The notes under the pieces were generated by a model. It was not told the origin of the DNA. It did not search any database and saw nothing but the letters and a program-made list of their open reading frames with translations. From Staphylotrichum longicolle (taxonomy: Eukaryota > Ascomycota > Sordariomycetes > Sordariales > Chaetomiaceae), in assembly GCA_019096155.1 (NCBI GenBank), contig JAHCVI010000002.1:1674001-1738000 (forward strand): 64,000 bases of DNA, given 5' to 3'. Within the stretch, counting starts at the first letter, position 1; each line of letters opens with the position of its first letter. Positions 22,078 to 33,945 of this stretch are shown here, in pieces. Made by a program: the position numbers and the translations under genes.

Positions 22078-24124
22078 ATGTCTGTCCTCGCCATGTCAAC
22101 CGACGTTCAGGACCGGGACTTGGCCGGTCGGAAGAGATCCCACGGTGATTTCTTGAATCACGATTCCTGTGGGGCAGTAGCCTTTGGGGACCCTGAGCAC
22201 ACACAAGCCGACCTCTCGTTGAGCGACAGTAAGTAACCGACGGCCATTCAGCCCGCCTTTGAGATGGGCACAGACTGAACCCGTGCCTTGCTTTCACAGA
22301 AGAAAACGATGTTCGATGTACTTCACTCGGAGGTGCGGCTTCCCCTGCCTCAAGGTGCAGCTCTGTATTGAGCGAACCGCCGCGCAGTCCGCTCGGTGGG
22401 CATTCACCATCTCCCAAGCCAACCTCAGGGCCGAACCTGACGTCCACTCCGCCACTACAACTCGGTGCCACCATGACCAAGGCTTCAGCGCAAAAAGCAG
22501 CGGGCGAGCCGCCCAAGAAAAAGAGAGCAACACCTGCAGAGAAAGCGGCCCGGGACGCGGCGCTCGAGGCCGACAAGCTCAAACGACAAGAGGAACGGGA
22601 GAAGAAGAAGCGCGAGAAGGAGGAGGCCGAAAAGCAGAAGGCCGAACAGAAGGCCGAGCAGAAGGCCGCCAAAGCCGCAGAAAAGGCGGAGAAGGATCAG
22701 GAGAAGAAACAGCGCGCAGAGGAGAAAGAAAAGAAGAAGCGCGAGAAGGAGGAGGAGGAGGCCAAGAAGGCGCGCAGCCAAATGAAGCTGACCAGCATGT
22801 TCAATCGCCCGGCGACCACCCCGAAGAAGGAACTTGCCGCTTCTAAACCCGACCAACCCCGGGCTGCGAGTGCCACGCCGAATCGCGAAACCAAAGAGAA
22901 ATCGCTGTACGAGCAAATGTTCAAACCATTCTTCGTCAAGGAACACGTCCACTTAGCCAACCTCGCTCCACAATTAGATGAGGAAACAAGGGAGGCTAAG
23001 GGCAAGATCCTGGACGAGTACATCTCGGGCGAGCGCCGGCACACAGCGACCACCTTCGAGCCTTTGGAGGTTCTTCAAATTCCATACAAGGTCCGCCGCG
23101 GGCGCGTTTACCCGAGCGTCAGAAAGATTATGGCCGAGTTTGACGATCTTTCATCCAATGCTCCGGTCGATCTCACGACAGAATCACAAAACGCGCAGAT
23201 CCGGCAGACCATGGAAGCCTTGAAGTCGGTTCCGATGAAGTCGATCAAGTTCAGGGAAGATGTGAGGCCGCCATATATCGGCACCGTCAGCGGTTTGCCA
23301 GCCGGTGTCAAGAGCTTGGCCAAACTTGCGCGGAAACCCGTCGCCAAAGTTCTTCCCCTCAACTACGACTATGATTCGGAGGCAGAGTGGCAAGAAGAAG
23401 AGGGCGAGGACGTGGACGACCTTGACGACGAGGAGGAAGAGGCCGATTTGGACGAGGACATGACCGACTTTCTCGACGACTCCGAGGATGCCGGGCCCGC
23501 GAGGATGGGGTTTTCCAGTTCAATGGAGCCTGAGAGCACAGGTCCGTGTTGGGAAGACCGGACACGAAAAGTCACCGAACCGAAACTGTATAAATACCGG
23601 ATGGAGTTCATTCTCGGTATGTTCAACCCCGTTCTTTCCGCCGGATTTTAGTATTAACATACATGCCTGCAGAACCCCTGGAGCACCGCCACAGCATCGA
23701 CCCCTTCTCGAGCACTTACTGGGAATCGCCCAAGCCGAAGGCCACCGCAGGTAACGAATCATCGACCGCATCCGGATCCACGCCCACATCCGTCACGAAC
23801 GCTTCCCATCCCTCCGGTTCGAGTTCTGCCCAGGACGCCCGTGCTAACCCGATGGCTCCGCCCCCGCCCCCGTCAGACGCTTTCCAGGCCCTCAACACGG
23901 CACCCGGCGCCGCCGCGGCGACCAAGAAGTCGCAGCAGCCGCTGCCGCTGGACATGCAGGAGAAGCTCAAGGATCTCGTGCGCTCCATGCCCACGCTCAG
24001 CAAGGTCGGCGTCATCGAGTTGTTTGCGGCGAGTAACTCGGGGTGTCCGAGGAGCCAGATCAAGACATCGTTTGAGGCCCTGTTCGAGAAGTCCGGGAAG
24101 GTGTTCAAGGTCAAGGGAGAGTAG
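22078..24124 (+). CDS. Chromatin assembly factor 1 large subunit (CAF-1 p150/Cac1)
   Basis: Three exons (22078-22228, 22300-23616, 23673-24124; introns 71 and 56 bp) give 639 aa. A second in-frame ATG lies at 22093. Order of parts: disordered Ser/Pro N-terminus; a KER helix of alternating Lys/Glu/Arg (about 115-208); a PIP-box-like QMKLTSMF at 211-218 for PCNA binding; the conserved FKPFFVKEHVHLANLAP segment; an acidic ED region after NYDYDSEAEWQEEEGEDV; and a C-terminal winged helix ending FEALFEKSGKVFKVKGE. This is the standard layout of the subunit that deposits H3-H4 behind replication forks with the p60 and p48 partners. The last F of the PIP aromatic pair is retained but the first is Met. 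Confidence 0.93.
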
Positions 24125-25067
24125 ACGGTCCCTCGGCGTCGCTATGCCGGTGGCCCCGTCGGCCGGACGTCTTTTTTCACGGTCTGGCGAGGGTTTCTAC
24201 AGGTGGATGTGTTTGATTTTTGGGGAAGCTGCGGCATAAGTCATGACGGATGGAGTTTTGTGGGGTTCAACGGTTGGGCGGGATCTGCGATTTGATGGCT
24301 TCTGCGCTGCTTTTGGCGATTGTGGGGAGGTTAGAGGTTTCTTTGGTGACACAAAAGCACCTTGATCGCTTCTGGGCCGGTTTTCAGGTGGGTGGTAGAA
24401 GAAAGAAGGGGCCATATCGACAAGTCTTTGACTTTCAGATATCTGGCACAGATATCTGGGCGACTGCCACCAGGCATCGTTGGTTGTGGCACCTGGAACG
24501 ATGGAGTAGACGGGGTAGACAGGGACATGGACTTGTCCTCTGGCACGGTGTTTATGGGCTGAAGTTTCTCATGGGCGTGCATTGCTGCATACATATCGCG
24601 GAACAAATATTTTCTCATGTAACAATCCTCTTTGGCACGTCTACATTGATACTCTTGTCATGTTCGGTGGAAAAGGTGGACGCATTCCAGTATTGTACTT
24701 ATTCGGGTTCATTGGTCGAGGCTTGCAATGATATTCAATCCAAAGGTTTAGAACACCTATTTGGTGTCCACGCCTTTCTTTCCCTCGCTCGTACGGAACC
24801 TGTACCCTGAGCTTATTCTATCAGTTCTCCGCCAAAACGTCATCCCGCCAACGTCATTCACAGCATGTCATTACCAACCCGACTATTACACAAAGGGGCT
24901 CAACTACCAGGTTGTGCCTAAACAAAACGAACCGCGGGTATCATCGAACTCATTATAGTCCATCCGTTTCTCAACGCCTCCCAATAATTCCAAATGCCTT
25001 CGACAGAACAAGTGCCGATACCCAATAACCGCAGCAATGCAATATCAAAACGGACCCCAGCCCTCTT
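24125..25067. other. Convergent 3' intergenic spacer
   Basis: 943 bp with lower GC than the flanking genes. It contains only short, unsupported ORFs. Confidence 0.4.
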
Positions 25068-26062
25068 TTAAAACCTTGTGGGGATGAAATGCTGGGAGTC
25101 CTCTCTCTGCTGGGCAGCCGACTGCGGAAACGCGGCGATACCAGCCACGATGCCGGCGGCCATGAACCCGAGCGAGATGATGGACCAGATGACGCCCCAG
25201 CACTGGGACGAGCCGCCATACCGTTGGGCAAAGACGGACGCGTCGGAGCTGTTGACCTTGCGCAGGATGAGGTCGTCGCACTATAAAAAACCAACCCCCC
25301 CGGGGGCGGTCGTCAGCATCAGAAACCGACCCCAAAGGATAAAAAAAGGTCCCCAAAACTCACGATATCCCAGACGCTATACAGCGAGCTCATCACCCCG
25401 ATGAACAGCACCACGAACCGCAGCGCCTCAGCGTGCGCGATGAACCAGCAGCCGACCAGCAGGCCGACCGCGGCGAGGACGGTGCCGACGGTCAGCCAGT
25501 CGCGGCGGCCCCACCACAGCGTCAGCAGGAAGCACACGCCGACGACGATGCTCGCGATCTTGCTCGCGTTGATGTTGAACCCGGCGAACGTCAGCAGCGC
25601 GCCGATCAGCGACGAGCCCAGGTACCCCGCGGGGAGCGTGATGGCGTTGCGCCCCCCTTGCATGTGCGTCACGCCCCCCTCGCGCGGGTCGAGCGAGATG
25701 GACTTGACGTGGCCGCCCGTCAGGACGCAGGCGATGGCGTGGCCGAATTCGTGGAAGGCTATTACGAGCATCTGGAAGGGGTGTGTGTTTGGGTTAGAAA
25801 GGGCTGCGGTGGTGGAAAGGTTGGAGGTTGGTGAAGGGGAGCGGGAGGGAGAGGGGAGGGGGTTGGTTTGGTTGGTTTGGGGTCTTTTGGGGGTAGGGCA
25901 TACCTTGAACGGCCACAGCACCCAGCGGATGTAGGGCAGGTTCCAGAGCAGGGCGATGGCGACGACGTAGGCGGCGATAATGCCGAGGGTGACCTTTTGG
26001 GCGTCGTTGACGGACAGGTCGCGGCGCGAGAGGAGCACGGCCGAGGTGGTTGTCGCGGACAT
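25068..26062 (-). CDS. M50B-like membrane metalloprotease
   Basis: Three exons (25904-26062, 25364-25771, 25068-25280; introns 132 and 83 bp) give 259 aa starting MSATTTSAVLL. The zinc motif HEFGH is at residues 60-64, at the very start of exon 2 after MLVIAF. It is followed by GHVKSISLDPREGGVTHM and several hydrophobic segments (ALLTFAGFN, IASIVVGVCFLL, VGTVLAAVGLLVGCWFIA, VVLFIGVMSSLYSVW), as in Peptidase_M50B (PF13398). The C-terminus adds another membrane segment and a short soluble tail. These are multi-spanning proteins of unknown substrate in fungi. The second Asp motif typical of site-2 proteases is not obvious, so proteolytic activity is inferred only from HExxH. Confidence 0.88.
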
Positions 26063-26692
26063 GCGGGCGACGTGCGGGGCGGCGGAGCGGGCCGTCGTCA
26101 GCCAGCTGCTCCGGCTCCTGGGAACCGAGGTCGAGGGTCGGGGGCATCGCGGCGTGGTTTGTGTTTTCGGAGGCTGGTCGGTTTCACCCGACGGTGCTGA
26201 TCGGCCGGAGAGGGGATAAGGTAGGGATTTGTGTCGCTGCAACTGCCGTAAGCCGATGGCGGGCGTCACTAGGGTCCGGAAGCGAGAGAAGAGTTGGTGG
26301 AAAGAGAAGATTGAGCAATCATGAAACATTGAAACTGCAGGAGCGGCGCAGGTTTTTTGTGGTGATGAGCCTCTTACAGCTTGCGCGTCCGCATGGCGTT
26401 GGCTCCTGATGCGGTCCGCTGGCTGTGGGCCCTCGGCGGTGGCTTGGAGCCCTGGGGCCGGGGATATTTTTAGCGGTGTCGCGCTAGCCCGCCAAGTGCC
26501 GGGTTCTTCCCCACAGAACCCCGATTAGCTTCTGCGGGAGTCCCTGGGACCCGCTAGGATGATGCCGGACTGCCCGTGGCAGTTCTGAACTTTTTAAAAG
26601 GTTCTGGATATCGCCAAACATACCTCGGTGGAGGACGATCTGATCCTTTGCCACTTGTCATTGGGACCGATCTCAGCCCGACAAGCCTGACC
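26063..26692. promoter_or_regulatory. Divergent promoter region, M50B-like / VOC gene
   Basis: 630 bp between divergent starts. No specific element was recognised. Confidence 0.4.
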
Positions 26693-27103
26693 ATGGCGCT
26701 TGCTGCAGCCCATGTCCGCATCGCGCGCCCGACCGACGACATCGACTCACTCCTGCCATTCTACCGCGACGGGCTGGGGTTCGAGGTACTGGGTAGCTTC
26801 GCCGACCATCAAGGGTTTGACGGTGTTATGCTGGGCCACAAGTCTGCCGGCTATCATCTCGAATTTACGCGGCATCGAGGCCACGATGTCGGCAGGGCTC
26901 CCACGCAGGACCACCTCTTAATCTTCTATCTTCCCGACAGCGACAGTCATGCCAGGGCGGTAGCACAGATGGAAGGCAGCGGTTTCCCCCCGGTTGCAAG
27001 CTTCAACCCCTACTGGGACCAATGCGGCAGGACGTTTGAGGATCCGGACGGATACCGGGTGGTGTTGGCGAAGATGGCGCCTCCGCACCTGTCTTCTGTA
27101 TGA
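26693..27103 (+). CDS. VOC (glyoxalase/bleomycin resistance/dioxygenase) superfamily protein
   Basis: A single exon of 136 aa. The ATG at 26693 in ACCATGG context is preferred to the open frame reaching back to a GTG at 26576. The start VRIARPTDDIDSLLPFYRDGLGFEVLGSF is the first beta-alpha-beta module. HHLEF-like metal-ligand positions appear as YHLEFTRH, and the second module ends FEDPDGYRVVLAK, the typical FxDPDG terminus. Members coordinate a divalent metal and catalyse isomerisation, ring opening or thiol addition. The substrate cannot be read from the sequence. Confidence 0.88.
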   Translation: MALAAAHVRIARPTDDIDSLLPFYRDGLGFEVLGSFADHQGFDGVMLGHKSAGYHLEFTRHRGHDVGRAPTQDHLLIFYLPDSDSHARAVAQMEGSGFPPVASFNPYWDQCGRTFEDPDGYRVVLAKMAPPHLSSV

Positions 27104-27338
27104 GGTTTCGACACAATATCTTCAATAATACCATCACCATACAATGACATACCAGATTGGCGAGGCTCGTCCACCGCGGCTGTTTCACAGCCATGTCTTG
27201 GATCCTGATTGCACATTGCGGATAAAGTGGGTGCATGCTGCAATATCAGGGCAGGCGGGGTCTCCAAGGGAGAGCGACTCATAGGGACTCTAAGTTGTGC
27301 AACTCCCTCCCTTCATCTTGCCCTTCACAACGACAACT

Positions 27339-29080
27339 ATGGCTTGGTCTCGCCTTTGGCAGTTTTTCTTGGCGGCGGCCATTCCTGCCGCCATTGCTCA
27401 GCAGACGGGACAGCATCCAGACTGGCCGCGATGGTGTGGGAAGGTCTATCAAGCTGGGTAACACCTCTAGCCTCGGAGAGGTGACCGCTCACTAACCTGT
27501 CCAGATACCCAAACTTCGACCCCGGCGGCCAAACTCTGCCTCCGCCGCGAGTCCCCGGTGCCCCTCTCCCTCCACGTCCAATTCCAGCCGCGGTACAGTC
27601 TCTATCTCGACAGCGAGGAGTACGGCGAGTTCATCGTCAATGCCGAATTCTCCCAGTATTACGGCGCGCCTGGCCAAACATCACCAGCTCTTCCAAGTGG
27701 GCCAACAAGTTGATCTTCTCCATCAACATCGCCGAGACCGACGACCCGCTCGTCCAAAACACCGTCCCCGTCAACTCGACCGACACCTCTTCCGCTTCCC
27801 CCTCTCCGCCTCCAACCCGCCTCGAGCCATCCAAGTCGTGCTCTACGGCGCCCCTGAAGGTGGCACGCCTACTTGGACCGCCACTACCACCTCTCCTACC
27901 TCCCGGCCAAACCCTCCGGCAGCGTCACCCGCATCGACAACCTCTTCGGCGGCCTCTACTTCCTCAACTCCCTCACAATCACACCTTCGTCCCACTGCTC
28001 CCCTACGGCTTCTACGCCTCGTACGACCACTTCCTCCGCGAGAACGACACCGCCCTCGTCGACGCCTACGCCGCCCGCGGCCTCAACGCCATGACCCCGC
28101 TCGCCACCATGGCCGACTCGGCCGCGCTGCTCACCCACATGGCCCTCCCGCCCCGCAACATCCGCTTCATGTACAGCCTGCGCGACGGCTACAAGAACCT
28201 GAGCCACGTCTCCGCCAACGTCGTCGCCGCGCGCGACGCCGAGGGGCTCTTCGCCTACTGGACCGCCGACGAGCCCGACGGGTGGCAGGACCCCTTCGCG
28301 GCGCCGCGCGACGCCTACGCGCTCGTGAAGCGGCTCGACCCGTACCACCCCGTCGCCGTCACGCTCAACTGCCAGGACTACCACTACGCGGAGTACAGCG
28401 ACGGCGCCGCGGCCGACTTCCTCATGGCCGACGTCTACCCGATCGGGATCAACGCGACCTGGTCCAAGTGGGGCACCGCGTGCAACGCCACGCACGGCGA
28501 CTGCGGGTGCGACAACTGCGCGGGGGCGGTGCAGGACGTGGCGCGCCGGCTGGACGACCTCAAGAGGTACCAGGCGTGGCTGGGGCGGTGGCGCAAGACG
28601 GTCGTGTTCAACCCGCAGAGCTTCCACGGCGAGGACTACTGGCTGCGGGACCCGAGCGTGGAGGAGAGCTGGGTGATGGCGCTGTTGGCGCTGAATCACG
28701 ACGCGAAAGGGGTGATTTCGTGGCTGTGGCCGACGAGCGAGGCGCTGGCGGGGGCGCATGGGAAGCTGGCGAGCGTGGTGACGCGTGGGGAGGTGGTTGG
28801 GTTCCTTGTGGGAGGAGAGCCGAGGAAGGTCGAGGTCGAGGTGCCGGGGACGGAGGTCGTGGATGTCGCGAGCTGGGTGATGGGCGGGAAGATGCTTGTC
28901 AGTGTAGTCAACGGGGGATATGTGGACGTGGCGAGGGTGGAGGTGCCAGTGTCGAACGCCACCGTTGTTGAGAGCACGCCTTGGGGGAGTGTGCGGTGGG
29001 CGTTGGAGGGAGCTAAGTTGACGGTCCCGCTGCTGCCTGCGCTGTCGACCAGCTTGGTGATACTGGACCTACGGGACTGA
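27339..29080 (+). pseudogene. Secreted glycoside-hydrolase-like protein gene with multiple single-base frame breaks
   Basis: A signal peptide (MAWSRLWQFFLAAAIPAAIA) is followed by an intron at about 27459-27504 and YPNFDPGG. The coding sense then moves between frames. SLHVQFQPRYSLYL is in one frame, WPNITSSSKWANKLIFSINI in another, HLFRFPLSASNPPRAIQVV in a third, and DRHYHLSYLPAKPSGSVTR returns to the frame of SLHVQF. From about 27990 a single frame runs uninterrupted to 29080. I count five single-base shifts between 27550 and 27990 (one extra base, four missing), all in C-rich sequence, with no stop inside any correct segment. The intact 360-residue body includes YWTADEPDGW and DYWLRDPSVEESW, suggestive of a TIM-barrel hydrolase. 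The family is not recognised. It is either a recent pseudogene or consensus errors. Confidence 0.7.
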
Positions 29081-29314
29081 GGGGACGTGTGTTGTGTGGA
29101 TGCAGTTGAAAGCTATCCTCGGGTATCAGTTGAATTCAGTCTCGCCTCCCACAGATGGTCTTTCCATATCTTCATCCATGCAACATCTATTAGCATCCCT
29201 TTTTTGCAACGCCAGGCTCAAACACATCGCCAAAAAAACACACGATTACGTCCCTGCTCAACATGCCCATTGAGCTTCTCTCAATATTTCCATTTCCCCT
29301 ATCACACCCCCTCA

Positions 29315-30990
29315 TCACCTCCCAGCCCATTTCTTCTCCAGCCACCTCAACGGCACATACAGCAACCCCGACAGCACAAACGCCACCTCAAACCCAATAT
29401 CTCCCGTCGTCTCGGCAATCGGCCCCGTGAACCACACCTGCGCCATGCACGGCACGACCAACCCAAAGCTCAACACCCCGGCCGTCAACGCAGCCGCGCC
29501 CCACGGCAACCGCCTCGCGTCGTTCCACGCCTCGGGGTCGTACGCAGTGCAATCCGCCTTCCTGAACAAAAAGTGCTCCACCAGCACGATCGCCAGGAAA
29601 GCCGAGCTCCAGTACCCGATCAACGCCACCGCGTTTTCCAAGTTGACAAAGAAATCCACCGCAGCACGGATGGCCACGGGAATGACGATGGCGGCAAAGA
29701 CGAGCGAGAAGAGATAGCGCGGGACTTTGACCAGGAAGGGCAGCAGCAACTGCAGGTTGAGCGTCACGCTGTAGCTGGTGGCGGCGAGGTTGCCCAGCAG
29801 GGAGAAAGAGAGGAGGACGACCAGGAACTTGCCGAACCCGCCCGCCGGGGCCAGCATGGCGGCGAGAACACCGCCGACTAGGGTCTCGTCGTAGGCAGCC
29901 TGCCAGGATGGGACGTTGGGGATGGCGTTGCCAATGGCTGAGCCGAGGGTCATGAGGAGAATCGTGGGGATCGCGAGGCCGGCGTAGGAGTAGGCAAAGA
30001 TTTTGACTCTGAACGGCGATTAGTGGGGGGTTCTCAAAGAACGAGGGTAAAAGGGGGCCGTACGAGGAGGTGTCTGGCTTGAGATAGGTCGTGAAATCGG
30101 ACGAGAGACACGCCCACGGGACCATGTAAGACGCCACGATCATGCCAAAGGACAGCACGGACGACGCAGACGGAGGCTGGTCATAGGTGACTTGGTTGTG
30201 CAGCTCCTTGCCGCCAGTGCCGACGGCAACGATAATGGAGATGGCGGCAGGAATCCAGGCGAAACGCTCGTAAATGTGCAGCACGGTGAAGCCGCAGAAG
30301 GAGATGCCTAAGGTGAGAATGGCCGTAATGACAATACCGACAGTCACGCTCAAGTTGCCATCGGCCACGGCGGAGAGGCACTGCCCACCAATGACGGCCA
30401 TGATGACGCAGAAGCTGATGAGGGTTGCGAGGTTGAGCAGGACGGGGATCGAGACGAGGTAGCGGCTACGGCAATGGTCAACATCGGGGGTTGGAGGACA
30501 GGGTGGTGCCATTGGTGCTTACCCAAAGCTGTACCGCGCCTGTAGCATCTGTCTCATGCCAATCTTCGGCCCTAGCGTACACAGATACGCCGGAAGGAGT
30601 GTCGTCAACAGGGTGAAGAAGAGAATGACCAAGGCGCTGTCCCTGAGGCCGAGCCCGTAGACCGGGGCAAGCATGCCGAATGTGATTCTGGTGCGCCCTG
30701 TTAGACGCGCTCCATTCATGCAAGACAATAGTCAGTCCCACTTACGCGAGGATGTTGACGTTCATGGACCACCACAGCGTGAAGATGTTGACGGTCCTCT
30801 CGACTGTCCGTTCCTTGACAGGGATCGGGGTGATGCCCCGGACCTCAACCCGGCCGAATGCGGCGGCCTTGCGGAGGAAGGCCCGAGTGCGGGCCCATCG
30901 GCCGGCGGGGACGGCTTCCACGGAGTCGAGGTTCCGTTCCGGGTCATCGCCCGGAACGGCTTTCTCATCGAGCCTCGGGTCCGAAGTCAT
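29315..30990 (-). CDS. Purine-cytosine permease, NCS1 family (Fcy-like)
   Basis: Four exons (30746-30990, 30523-30687, 30064-30465, 29315-30008; introns 58, 57 and 55 bp, all phase 2) give 501 aa. The start MTSDPRLDEKAVPGD precedes a cytosolic N-terminus and RTVNIFTLWWSMNVNILA, the characteristic first segment of the family. ITFGMLAPVYGLGLRDS follows. About twelve hydrophobic segments are present, including MVPWACLSSDFTTYLKPD, which contains the acidic position used in proton symport. Fungal members import cytosine, adenine, guanine and hypoxanthine and also 5-fluorocytosine. An in-frame ATG at 31035 would add 15 residues. Confidence 0.92.
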
Positions 30991-32769
30991 TTCGAGTCGA
31001 TGAATAGAGGCAAGACGGGAGAAAAGAATATTCACGGTCTGGCCACTCGGTCTAGCCCAACCAACGTCAGGAAAAAAAGGATCAGAGAGAAAAAGGGAAA
31101 GGCCAATGGAAGACCCCGAGATTCGGCGGGTTTGAATAAGCTAAAAAAACCACCAGCAAAGATTTGCTCAGCTCCCGAGTTGGGGTGACTGTTCCGGGGA
31201 CCCACCCCCGCGGAAAAGGGACCTGGCAAGTTGGGCAGGATCAACCTGGGAAGGCGCGGGCCTGGATCGAATTGACATTACGAACTTCAGACAGGCGCTC
31301 GTTGTTTGGACGTTGAGACGGAAATCAGCGGCCAGTTGCCACCGAGTCCACTCTTGTTCAACAGCCAGGCCTGGCCTCTCTCTGCCTCAACTGCCTCACC
31401 GGCCACTCCGCCCAAGCCTGGTAAGTAAGTTGACAGTCCGACCATGCTGCGATCTCTATGCTTGGAAGATAAGATGGGTTACTACACAACAGGGCGAAAA
31501 GAAGTCGTATCATTGACGAGGAATCTCCGATGGCGACCATCGTGAACTGAGGCACACGATAGAATTTCGTACCCCGCGATTGTCTTTCGTCACGATAAGC
31601 TCCAGCCCGCCCCCACGAAGGTGGCTCCGTGCCAAGCCGGTTCCTGCCGACCCTCGGCGTCAGCGACGTTGGGTTAGGGTTCACCTTTGTGGACGGTTTT
31701 TGAGACGTCGACAGCACAGCCGTGTCACTCACATTGATTGTCACAAGACAAGAAAGGGAAGAAGAATAAAAGGCAACATCAAGAAACAAGGTAGCCAAAT
31801 TCAAGAAACACAAGACGTAAGAGAACATAAAAAAGACGAGTTGAGGAGGACAGTGAACCGAATCATAGTCCAAGAGAACACAGGCAAGACAGGCCATTCA
31901 TGAATGGAGGAGGCGGGAGTGGCACGAGGGTGTTTACCAACCTAGGAAACGCGTGCCTGTCTCAAGGTTGCCTACTCTCATGACAGCCCTCACCGGCCTC
32001 TACCATACCTTGGGTATCTGATAGTGCCTAGACTTTCGTGTTCCATCGGGGCTCCGATACATGATTGAAATCCTGAACTTAGCCGGCCGGCGGCCATGCC
32101 TAGACGAATGACCGTGTCAAGCCACCCTCCCTGTTTCTCCTTCAGCCCGGTATGGGAGGCCAGAGCCTAGCCCTCTCGGCCCAGGGACGTGGAACGCTCT
32201 GGCTCAGTCACGCCGGAAACCGCCGCGGAAATAGATGAAGATTCGACAAGACTGTTATTTAGTCACCTAGATGTAACCGTACTTCAGCTTGGAGATGAAG
32301 CAGCGTGCACCTCTCGGCGCGTTCCCCGCTTCATGTTTCAACTCTGGTTGGCTTGTCGAACGGTCTATATATTAACAGAAACAACTTTCTTGCCCTTCGC
32401 TTCGTAGCTCAACAGAGCCCTGTCCACCAGCTTGTCTGGTTCACGCGCTGGCACCATGTAGAATAGGTGCAAGCCCGACGGACAACTTGCTCCGAGACCG
32501 CAAAGAAGACTCATGGTATGGTAGTTAATTCAAGCAAGAAGGGGCTGCTACAACATAAGAATTTCAAAAGTTAGTCCGAGCAATATAGTAGAACAGAGAC
32601 GGGGCCGTCGGTGGTGTATATCAATCCCCAGGCCTCCCATATTTCTCCAGAAGCTTCAGTTCTCAACATCTTCTCCATTCAACATCTGCAGCACATCACT
32701 CGCCTTCCAGTTGTCACCCCTCAACAATGCGCCACCTCCCATATCTCATCGCGTCTTCCCCTGACCGCC
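30991..32769. other. Intergenic region (1.8 kb)
   Basis: It holds the promoter of the permease and the upstream region of the small cysteine-rich gene. A 179-codon minus ORF at 31358-31897 and others lack domains. A TATA-like TATATATT occurs near 32366. A single TTAGGG at about 31673 is not a telomeric array. Confidence 0.4.
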
Positions 32770-33129
32770 ATGGCGGCCCTCAACGGCCGCTGCACCGGCA
32801 GCAAGGCCACCGGCGAGTGGGGCGAGAACGGCATCTGCATCAAGACGTCGACCTGCGCCGACTACAACGGCGTGTACAAGACGGGCGCCTGCCCCAACGA
32901 TCCGGACAACGTCAAGTGCTGCATCATTGGCGTGAGCGGGGCGGCCCCGACCAACCCTTGCGGCCAGTATTCGTACTGCGACTGGACCTCGCACAGCTGC
33001 TCGGGGTACTGGAAGCCGGGTAAGTTTGAGAGCTTCTCGAACATGACCGCAATCTCTTGGCTGACGACGCGGATGATTTTCCCAGGATATTGCCCTGGAG
33101 GGGACAACTTCCGGTGCTGCCATCTGTAG
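32770..33129 (+). CDS. Small cysteine-rich protein
   Basis: Two exons (32770-33019, 33086-33129; 66 bp intron GTAAGT...CAG) give 97 aa from the only in-frame ATG. The body has 12 Cys in a repeated pattern: GICIKTSTC, TGACPNDPDNVKCC, NPCGQYSYC, then GYCPGGDNFRCC. The two halves, each ending in a CC doublet, look like tandem knottin-type modules. Similar modules occur in secreted fungal proteins, sometimes attached to cell-wall hydrolases. No signal peptide lies in frame. A plausible one (MRHLPYLIASS) starts at 32727 in a different frame, so the start may be damaged. Function unknown; possible secreted effector or wall-binding protein. Confidence 0.65.
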   Translation: MAALNGRCTGSKATGEWGENGICIKTSTCADYNGVYKTGACPNDPDNVKCCIIGVSGAAPTNPCGQYSYCDWTSHSCSGYWKPGKFESFSNMTAISWLTTRMIFPGYCPGGDNFRCCHL

Positions 33130-33139
33130 GGCAGCTAGG

Positions 33140-33155
33140 TACCTTACCTAAGGTA
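33140..33155. repeat. Short perfect palindrome of the TAGGTACC type
   Basis: Two 7 bp arms (TACCTTA / TAAGGTA) flank a 2 bp loop directly after the stop of the cysteine-rich gene. Related TAGGTACC strings recur near 35182 and 44885. Confidence 0.7.
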
Positions 33156-33945
33156 GTTGGATTCAGACACAGGGAATGACGTTGGCTAAGGTACTCATGC
33201 CCCTTGTTTATACATACTGGCCTCAAAATGACACCAATGAATGGTAATGAACACCATGTTGCTCAATCATGCCCGCCTTCTATATGTGTCTCACTTACAG
33301 GGTGTGCATTTGACGTTTGATTCTTTGATTCCGGGTAAGAGAATGTTATCAGAGAAATCATTGAGAACAGATCAGAACTTCCATGGGTCGGTGCAGTTTT
33401 GCAGAGTCCAATTGTCGGCTAAAACACCGGCAGTCACACAAAAGCTGATAGGGAGAAAGGAGAGAGGCAAACAAATCAAGACGTTTGGCCGGCTGGTAAA
33501 CCGACCACATCGCAAGTCCCTTGCTTCACAGTCGCAGTTTTCAAAACCTCAACAATAACCAACTTGTGGACAGGATTGTAGGTCATCAACTTTGTCACGG
33601 TGATTCCGATTCCTCTCTTCCCAGCTCTACTGCTTGAATCGAAATTCCACCTCTGGCATTCAACATGCTTAAACTCTCTACAAGCTGAGCCCTTTTGTTC
33701 GGAGTCTCAGAAGGATAGACACCCCCGCTACGTTTGAGAGACAATGTGGGAAGGAACAGGAGGCTAAAGGGGAAAGGTGTGAGGGTAATTGAGCAGTTGT
33801 GGTGTCACCAAGCAGATTATTGCCCAATGAGTCTTCACGCTACCGCTCTACTGGCCTGAATGACGAATGAGACAAAGAAGCGACAATCTATTGAGAATCT
33901 AGCCCCTTGTCATATACCCTTGTGCTTTTTTGTAACGAGTCTAAT
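33156..33945. other. Convergent 3' intergenic spacer
   Basis: About 790 bp between convergent genes. Nothing is recognised beyond 3' UTR-like sequence and one unsupported 105-codon ORF. Confidence 0.4.

Noticed and set aside
21929..22672. 247-codon minus ORF opposite the CAF-1 KER region
   Set aside because: Phe/Ser/Leu-rich shadow of a Lys/Glu-rich coding region.
31665..31685. TTAGGG near GGTTAGGGTT
   Set aside because: Only one unit, far from any chromosome end; not a telomere array.
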